Below the pieces are notes generated by a model. The model saw only the letters and a list, made by a program, of their open reading frames with translations. It had not been told where the DNA came from and made no database searches. The translations under genes were made by a program, and so were the position numbers. DNA of 64,000 nucleotides from Anthoceros angustus (lineage: Eukaryota; Streptophyta; Anthocerotopsida; Anthocerotales; Anthocerotaceae), in contig MU008163.1 of assembly GCA_010909165.1 (NCBI GenBank), forward strand, positions 2,152,409 through 2,216,408, read 5' to 3'. Position 1 is the first letter of the stretch, and every line of letters begins with the position of its first letter. Shown piece by piece: positions 57,774-64,000 of the stretch.

Positions 57774-59564
57774 CTAAGCTGAAGGTGGATGCTTGTCTTT
57801 TCGGTTTATAATCTCCACCTCTAGAACTGACAGCCGATTCTTTAGCTTTTCCACTTCAGATTCCAAGTCTTCCGCCGAGCGCTCTCCATCGTTGCCTGGG
57901 GTTGGGGGTTTATAAGGAGTAACTAGATTCGCAGAGAATGACTTCAAAGACTCAACTCCCTGAACCTGAAACATGAGTTGTGGATAGAGTGGTCAGGTGG
58001 TCACAAGCTGACACGCCAAACTCAAACATGGACAGAACCAAAGACAGCAAACATCAGTGGTGGATAGAGTGATCAGGTGGTAATAAGCTGACACGCAAAA
58101 TTCAAACATAGTCAACACCAAAGACGCAAACATGATACCTCTTCTGGAAGAAGTGGCAATAGTGTAATGTGAAAGCCATCATAAAGTTCATGGAACTGCT
58201 CTAGATATTTCTGTTGCATTGCCACCCTTGCTTTTAACAGTCTGGAGTCGTCAACTGTATACAAAGGCAGATGGATATCAGTCATACAAGAGAAAAGGGA
58301 GTGACACAACATTTGATCAACCTGTGATTGCGTCAACTTATAGAAATTACCGTCTTCCTTGAACAAAACTTGATTGATTATAATGTTATGTGTATCTATG
58401 TCGAATTTAGCAAGCTCCTGCACTAGTCTTTCTGTTTCATACAGCGAAAGGAACTCGGGTATGCAGACACACACAAACGTTGTAATTTCCTGCAACAAGA
58501 TCGAGTTTAGCCAAATATGACTAGATTAGCGATGCAATGAAGAGAAGGCACGTTCTGCCAAGTGGTACTACGTACTGGATCACCGAATTGCTTGTTGACC
58601 TGCTCTATCGCTGCCTTCATCCCTTCCACCTTCCCCATAATGGCATCCTCCTGAATATCATCCGCTGCACCAAAAAGGCGTGACATCTGCAGCATCAGGT
58701 GCAAGCTCAGTGACGCTACAAGTGAAAATGTGACAGACGAGGAACCGGAAACGTCCACTCCGATGCAGCAGGCTTGGAGAAAACGGCACCTGGTTGAATA
58801 TTCCTCCGAATCTGTTCTTGAGAGTCATCACCCTGTCTAAACCCTTATCCAAGATAGAAGGAAACTGCAACAATCTTAACGTGTGGCCGGTGGGAGCAGT
58901 GTCAAACACTATGACAGAATAATCCATCGTCTGCACAAGCCTGTTACGACACAGGAAGCATGCATGAGGATGCAGAAACATATCCCATCCCTTGTCCAAT
59001 CAGCCAGTCGCCAACTTACTTCAGCATCTCAGCAAAGCTCATGGCTTCGTCAATCCCTGGAATAGCATTAGCAAGCTCCGCCACAAACCCTTCCATCCCC
59101 TCGCCCTGCTCAAGCTCATCGTTTTCCACAGTGGGATCCACCTCCTGCGCGAAACAGGGATCCCACAAAACCTTAACAATCATCCCAATCTCCGGCTCTG
59201 GTGCTATGCAATCACGAGAGCATTCCGTACAATCAACCTCTCGAACAACGCAAATTCACAAGCAAGGCCAGGAGCCATCACGAGAACTACACGGGAGGAG
59301 GCACACCATGGCAAAGAGGTTGGTGAAGCCATTGACAAGAGTTGGAGACCTGGTGAATTTCTGACGGAAAGCGTCGCTGAGGTTGTGAGCCGGATCTGTG
59401 GAGATGATGAGCACCGAATCCCGCACCTCTGCCAGCAACACCGCCAGCATGGAGCTGCAGGTGGTCTTCCCCACGCCACCCTTACCCCCAACGAAGATCC
59501 ACTTCAGACTGGTCTGTTCCAGCACATTCTTCAGGGTAGGCTCCAGCACCTCCTCTGAAGCCAT
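57774..59564 (-). CDS. GET3: GET3/ASNA1-type ATPase for tail-anchored proteins, seven exons
   Basis: Exons 59564-59307, 59144-59020, 58940-58790, 58686-58576, 58489-58351, 58254-58139 and 57965-57774 join in phase to 363 residues, normal for cytosolic GET3. Motifs in order: deviant Walker [11 protein letters not shown] (residues 26-35), switch [11 protein letters not shown] (57-66), VDPTVE, switch [15 protein letters not shown], a client-binding Met-rich segment (FNQMSRLFG), [30 protein letters not shown] (base recognition), KYLEQF and LPLLPEEV. The C-terminal 30 residues form a short coiled coil. The zinc CxxC of yeast and animal Get3 is absent ([10 protein letters not shown]), as in Arabidopsis GET3a. 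It shuttles tail-anchored proteins to the ER receptor. Intron 5 (58255-58350, 96 nt) is open and in frame. Confidence 0.95.
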
Positions 59565-59997
59565 GCCTCGCCTCTCTTTTAAGGACTTGTCACTCACTTC
59601 CGAAACGCGCCAACCCGATCCGACCCTCCCACAGGGTGTATCTATGATGGCGTTATCCCGCGTAGGGGACTGGCAAATTCTTCCTCCAACAAACTCATAA
59701 AGTCGAGACCTTTTTCCCGACTGAGTGGTACATTATTATTTATTGGCACTGTCCGTGAGGCCGCCGCGGAAACATAGCGGTCAGTAACAGCGGTGTTACC
59801 GGCCTGTCTAGTTTCAAGTTTTTATTGAATAATAAATATCGTGCAGTTATGTCGGTAGTTCTGAACTTACACTCACCCATATGTCGTTCTTGGAGGCGGT
59901 AGGTAGCTTCGTTTTCACAAAGTTAGGAGTCTCATGCTGATGCATAGGCCATATGATATAGTAGGTACAAGATATTGATCTAGGTCAAGAGGAGCCA
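59565..59997. promoter_or_regulatory. GET3 promoter side
   Basis: AT-rich upstream sequence of GET3 on the minus strand. No specific element is assigned. Confidence 0.35.
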
Positions 59998-60130
59998 GGA
60001 TCGCGGTGTGCCAGGAGCCAGGAGCCAGGAGCGCGGTGTGCCAGGAGCCAGGAGCGCGGTGTGCCAGGAGCCAGGAGCGCGGTGTGCCAGGAGCCAGGAG
60101 CGCGGTGTGCTAGGAGCCAAGAGCGCGGGA
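59998..60130. repeat. 23-bp minisatellite, about five copies
   Basis: GCGCGGTGTG starts at 60031, 60054, 60077 and 60100 (23-bp spacing) with AGGAGCCAGGA between. The first unit is extended by an extra CCAGGA and the last (60123) is diverged. Confidence 0.92.
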
Positions 60131-60995
60131 GTCAGGTGCCATGAGCTCCATGAGACAAGAGGCATGCAGTAGTGCAGTGTCCGTGGTGCAATGTGAGGGG
60201 TGCGTTGCAGCGGGAGGTGGCGAGGCATGTGGGGGGCGTGGCGGGTTGCAAGGGCCGGCCTGTGCCCATGGGCCAGTGCAGGTGGTCGGGGCCCTCATCA
60301 GCGCCGGGCCCCCACGGCCTCGGTCGCCTGGCACGCCAGCCCAGGCAGGCCGGTGTGGCGCGAGGGGTCTGGCCACGAAGGGCTGGGTCTAGGGTTCCAA
60401 GACTCTAGGCGGGGCCTTGGCCCCTATGGGGGCTTCGTCTGCAGTGCACTCTATATGTCTGGTAAAGGTCGGGGACGTTTTTGTCTCCGACCCCTGGTGC
60501 CTCCCTGACCCTGACACCCTCGGGCTGTTGTCCGCAAGTTGTTCCTTGTATTCTCTTTTTACCGTCTATCGTAAGCAATTTTGCATCTTCCTATTATTGT
60601 TTGTTTTTGGGCTCTCCCCAATGGTGCAGTCGACCCCTTCTAGGACAGTCAAGGATGCTCCCTGCCTGGTCTACGCTCAATTTTGTTGTGGGGTTAAGGG
60701 GGGGAAATGTCACATTGGGCACAACCACAAGGACTTCAATTGTACCACGTGGGAGGCTTAGGTGAGGCTTGCTTCTTCCAGCGCGATTGCACACCCGACT
60801 TCGGGTTTGGCTGCTCCCTTTGGGCCGCCTCGAGAGTCCTGGTAGTGATTGCGCTTGTAGTCGGATCATCATCTTGTCTTGTACGAAGTGCGTTTTTTGG
60901 GGCCCCGCATTTTTCGGCATCTCCTGAGGCGCCTTTATGATGACGTTCGCCTTGCCTAGCGCTTCCCTTGGAGCGCCTCGCACTCAACCCCGGGG
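60131..60995. other. GC-rich spacer, possibly 5' part of a retroelement
   Basis: Plus-strand frames include FCCGVKGGKCHIGHNHKDFN (about 60685-60745), a Cys/His pattern loosely like a zinc knuckle, just upstream of the RT remnant. Other ORFs are frame shadows. Confidence 0.35.
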
Positions 60996-61706
60996 ATGAG
61001 GTGGCCTAGACTTTATTCCTCTTTCTCCCTTGGTGGTATCTTTGCCACTTCATGGGTGGTCATGGTTGGTCCTTCAGGGCATAGCGAGGTGGCTGCCTGT
61101 CTCCACCATTTCTGGGGTAGGGACTGGGACGCCCTGGAGGAGGAGGGGGGGGGGAAGGGGGCATCCAGCGAGGTCCATGTTGGAGTCGGCTTAGGCGGAT
61201 CAGGTCCGTCAAGATCCACGAAGGTGCGTCTTAAGAGGTGCCTCATGCTAGGCCATGTTGGGGAATACGCTAGGGCTGCCCAGGCTCTTCGCCCGGAGCC
61301 GGTGGTGCTATCGTCCGAGGAGACCATCGTTGCTCTCCGCACCCTTCATCCAGCCCCAGGTGACCTCATTCTATAGGATATCCTGGATTTTGTGGTGGAG
61401 AAGCCTTTTTGTCTTGACAAGGCAGTCTTCAGCAAGGCTCTTACCACTGCCCCGCGGCTTTCTTCAGGTGGTCTGTCTGGGATAGTTTATGACCATCTTC
61501 GGAATTATTTTGCTCCCGAGGATCCTTCTAGTGGTTTTTCGGAGCTTTTCATTTTAGCGGCGATCGTGGAGAGGGGAGAGACCCCCCACCAGATCTCCCA
61601 GGTGTTGGGTGCCAATAGGTTGCTAGCTATGGAGAAGCCAATGCCTGAAGTGCGCCCTATTGCCGTCGGGGAGGCGGCCGTCAGAGTGCCAACCCATCTG
61701 GTCTAA
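60996..61706 (+). pseudogene. Reverse-transcriptase N-terminal remnant of a retroelement
   Basis: One plus-strand frame is interrupted by a single TAG at 61374-61376. Upstream part: VRLKRCLMLGHVGEYARAAQ and EETIVALRTLHPAP. Downstream part: SSGGLSGIVYDHLRNYF, VERGETPHQISQVLGANRLL and EKPMPEVRPIAVGEA. This order (palm-thumb lead-in, then K-P-x-x-x-VRPIAVGE) is typical of a plant/algal family of reverse transcriptases found in LINE-like or DIRS-like elements. The frame ends right after VGEA where RRL should follow, so the catalytic YxDD region is missing. Confidence 0.65.
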
Positions 61707-61972
61707 TGCCGAGGAAAAAAGGGAATAAAGTTAATTACCCAAAAAACATACTGGAGGTGTTTGTGAATGAAACAGTCATCCTGTATTATGGGTTTGTGTT
61801 GAACGCACTGAAACATTTGTATGCGGTGGACAAAAAAGCGATAAGGAATAAGCTCTGCGAGTTGCGCGGCTTCATACAGCCTGCGTGTCAAAGTGCCGCT
61901 GAAGATTGTGATGACAATGCTGGAGAAGCTGGACCAAGTAATGACAAAGGATTGAACTCTGGGGATGAGTGA
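61706..61972 (+). CDS. Small unrecognised ORF, acidic C-terminus
   Basis: 88 residues starting MPRKKGNKVNYPKNILEVFV. The N-terminus is basic, the middle helical (VLNALKHLYAVDKKAIRNKL) and the tail acidic (DCDDNAGEAG, NSGDE). Its ATG overlaps the stop of the RT remnant (TAATG). Composition differs from the GC-rich RT part, suggesting a separate insertion. No family recognised; it may be an exon of a transposon gene. Confidence 0.3.
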   Translation: MPRKKGNKVNYPKNILEVFVNETVILYYGFVLNALKHLYAVDKKAIRNKLCELRGFIQPACQSAAEDCDDNAGEAGPSNDKGLNSGDE

Positions 61973-62009
61973 AACTCAAATCACAGTTTGTCCCGAGGTC
62001 CTAGAGTGA

Positions 62010-62276
62010 ATGTTGTACGTCCGGTTCCAGATGTTACCGTGTTTTGGAAATACCCTGTCCGTGGCTTTTGTTGTATCCTTACTAAACCATTTTCCTTCTG
62101 GAACTGAATTTACGGTGGTCCCTTCCCGGCAAAAACGGCCTTCCTTACAGATCCCACTTTGCATTAATCTTATAGATTCGAGATTGCGACCACCGTTCGA
62201 CAGAGACATTGCTGGTTGGAAAGCAGTATCTTTACCAGGTGACACCCTTTTTTTCAAAGATGTTTTCCGGGATTAA
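62010..62276 (+). CDS. Small unrecognised ORF following the previous one
   Basis: Open frame of 88 codons (MLYVRFQMLPCFGNTLSVAF), ending KDVFRD, stop, then AATAATAAA. It lies 37 bp after the previous ORF and has similar composition. The two could be parts of one broken or spliced gene. No known motif. Confidence 0.25.
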   Translation: MLYVRFQMLPCFGNTLSVAFVVSLLNHFPSGTEFTVVPSRQKRPSLQIPLCINLIDSRLRPPFDRDIAGWKAVSLPGDTLFFKDVFRD

Positions 62277-63589
62277 TAATAAACGCTGGTTTAGGTCCCA
62301 TCAAAAACCCCCTTTAGAGGTTATTTACAGAAAACCCCCATCGGGATTATTCACCCCCTTCAAAAATTATGGTGTTGCCCATGTAACATGCTCCCGTCGC
62401 CCCTCGTCCCCTCCCCCACTGCATTAAGCCAATAGGACCAGGTAGTGTAGCCCGGACATGGCAGGTGCACCGCATCAGCATAGCAAACATAAGTAGAGGG
62501 TTCCGCTGGAGAGAATGTGCCAGAGAAGGACATGAGCTGAAATGCTAAACAAACGCCGTGACAAGCTGTGTTACCTCAGAGGTCCATGGCCTTCCTAATG
62601 CGACAACACTGCTTCACATCTTGGGAGCCGCGGTATGGGTGAAAGCCGCTGGCGGCTCCTCTTCCACTCGGGTTCCTCCCACTCACTAGTGTTGGTGTTG
62701 AGTAGCAGATCTGACCGGAGCCTGGAACCGCCAACTCCCGCCCCTGTGGCCGCCCGCGCCGGGGCACCAGGAGGAAGTGGATGTCCTCCACACTTCCCTA
62801 GGTGGCGGGGGTCCGCCTGCACGTATGGAGTCCGAATCCTCCCACTGCCCTCCTCCCGACCTCTTGCCCGGATGGCCGCCTCCGCTTCCGCACTCTTTTC
62901 CTCGCCTCCTCGGCCAGCCCTAGTGCTCGCTCCTCACCTCCTTCGTGGAGGTTCGCGTGCCCACACATGGATCAAGAACGGCGAGCAACGCCGACGGAGG
63001 TGGCTTCTCGACCTCATTGCGAGCCTCGCTGATCCGGCGAAATTATTGCGCCCCTGCTGCTTCTCCTCTCCGAGGTCGTGGAGGAACACCAGCAAATTGT
63101 CTCCAAGGTGGTCCACCTTGGTCAGCATGTTCCAGTGGACTATAATCTTCGCCACTGATCGCACCCTCCTGTCTAGGAGGTCCGACATCAGCCACCCATT
63201 TGAGGATCGCTGCGTCCCGGGTCGCAAGAGGGCCGCCCTGGCCGCTTGTGGAAGACCACATGTGCACTAACCCCGCTCCCAAGTGTCAGGATGAACGATT
63301 TTTTTTTGTTTTGGATGTGTTAGAATAGTAAAGTGCTTTGAGAATTGTCTGAGTCAAGTCTTTTATACGGGAATGGTCCTTGGCCCTTGGAATAATAATA
63401 ATTTTTCAATCCTCAAGTTTGGCCCCAGAGGGGTGGGACAGAAATAGAGTCCTTGGGTATTGGGAATTTTTAGAATAAAAGGTGTCTATATATGCTAGGG
63501 ATGCTCACAATATGCCAGTTGAGTAGTCAAGTGGGGTGGTGGCTAGTTCCACCACGGTGGCAAAGCAGGACGTCTGAGACGGGGAATTT
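62277..63589. other. Unassigned DNA with a GC-rich ORF
   Basis: A plus ORF at 62635-63270 (211 codons) and overlapping frames on both strands show no domain and no splice support. 63300-63505 is AT-rich with AATAATAATAATTTTTC-like sequence. I see no element boundaries. Confidence 0.35.
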
Positions 63590-63930
63590 ACAACGTTGAA
63601 GTTGGCGATCTTGGCCGAGTAGTCGGCGACGCGGTCCAGTCGCTCGACGCTGAGGGTGCGCCCGGACACCGCCGAGACGCTGATCGGCACGTCCTGCAGT
63701 TTTTCTTCGCGCTTGCGCGCGACCACCACCACTTCGTCGAGGGCCGCCGCGACGGCGGCGTCCGTGGCCGGGGCCGTCGGGCCTTCGGCGGCCATGGCCG
63801 GGACGGCGGCCCAGCCCAGGGCGGCCGCCCGGCTCCGGCCAGAACGCGTTGACGTAGACGACGCGACAAGAACTGACTGCTCATTGCTCCCGCCCGGCGC
63901 CCGGACCTCGCAAGCCCAAGGCCTAAAACT
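63590..63930 (-). pseudogene. Bacterial-type TonB-dependent receptor, N-terminal fragment
   Basis: Minus-strand reading gives a signal-peptide end (AAALGWAAVPAMAAEG), a spacer, the TonB-box region LDEVVVVARKREEKLQDVPI, and plug-domain start SVSAVSGRTLSVERLDRVAD then YSAKIANFNV. This is the standard opening of Proteobacterial (sphingomonad/caulobacter-like) outer-membrane receptors. Similarity stops after NFNVVN (about 63590), where the frame enters non-bacterial-looking sequence. The start region (above about 63870) is also disrupted. The segment is very GC-rich with G/C third positions, unlike the plant genes here. The rest of the receptor (about 700 residues) is absent, so this is a fragment by transfer, assembly chimera or contamination. 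Confidence 0.8.
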
Positions 63931-64000
63931 ATCGAGACGGTAGGAATTGGCGTCGGGCGCGGCAAAGCAGATCAATTGAGGCGGCGAAGGCCTTTTCTAA

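Noticed and set aside
62635-63270. 211-codon ORF as a gene
   Set aside because: No family resemblance, Arg/Ser/Pro-rich composition typical of a GC-rich frame, and competing ORFs on the other strand.

Overview
The window is nuclear DNA of a land plant. The plant-specific calpain DEK1, the plastid proteins NARA5 and CPP1, and an intronless PLS-class PPR gene flanked by decayed PPR pieces fit a non-seed plant (bryophyte, lycophyte or fern grade). Introns are short (mostly about 80-370 nt) and gene density is about one per 5 kb. I cannot name a species. The exception is the right edge (about 63590-64000), where a GC-rich stretch reads as the start of a proteobacterial TonB-dependent receptor.

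Layout. 1-3367 (+): C-terminal end of a SNF2/CHD-like chromatin remodeller. 3.4-10.8 kb: AT-rich intergenic DNA with tandem repeats, one small bulb-lectin-like ORF and a SINE copy. 10.8-11.6 kb (-): CPP1-like plastid protein. 12.3-14.5 kb: repeats, including the most complete member of a tRNA-Phe-derived SINE family. 15.0-16.8 kb (+): NARA5-type PfkB kinase, five exons. 17.0-19.0 kb (-): HEAT/ARM protein, possibly TANGO6-like, whose upstream reading frame starts inside a SINE. 19.6-21.0 kb (-): F-box/RCC1 protein. 22.0-31.7 kb (-): complete DEK1; I could follow 30 exons with consistent phase to a 2187-residue protein. 31.7-37.4 kb: GC-rich DEK1 leader/promoter with a 36-bp perfect palindrome, microsatellites, a duplication and an LTR-retrotransposon remnant.

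37.4-45.7 kb: PPR neighbourhood, with one intact 945-residue gene (+), two decayed PPR pieces (-), a minisatellite field and an unrecognised acidic ORF. 46.4-49.9 kb: a divergent pair, PGAP3/Per1 (-) and a predicted organellar SRP54-M-like/SEC-C protein (+). 50-52.9 kb: repeats. 52.96-54.75 kb (+): an eight-exon gene I do not recognise, with an internally duplicated segment. 57.8-59.6 kb (-): GET3-type ATPase, seven exons. 60-64 kb: minisatellite, reverse-transcriptase remnant, two small unrecognised ORFs and the bacterial fragment.

The genes are independent housekeeping or regulatory loci, not a pathway cluster. Two broad links exist: PGAP3 and GET3 both act on ER membrane-protein biogenesis, and CPP1 and NARA5 both support plastid protein accumulation. 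Exon models were read by eye from splice sites, phase and remembered family sequences, so they are predictions without transcript support.
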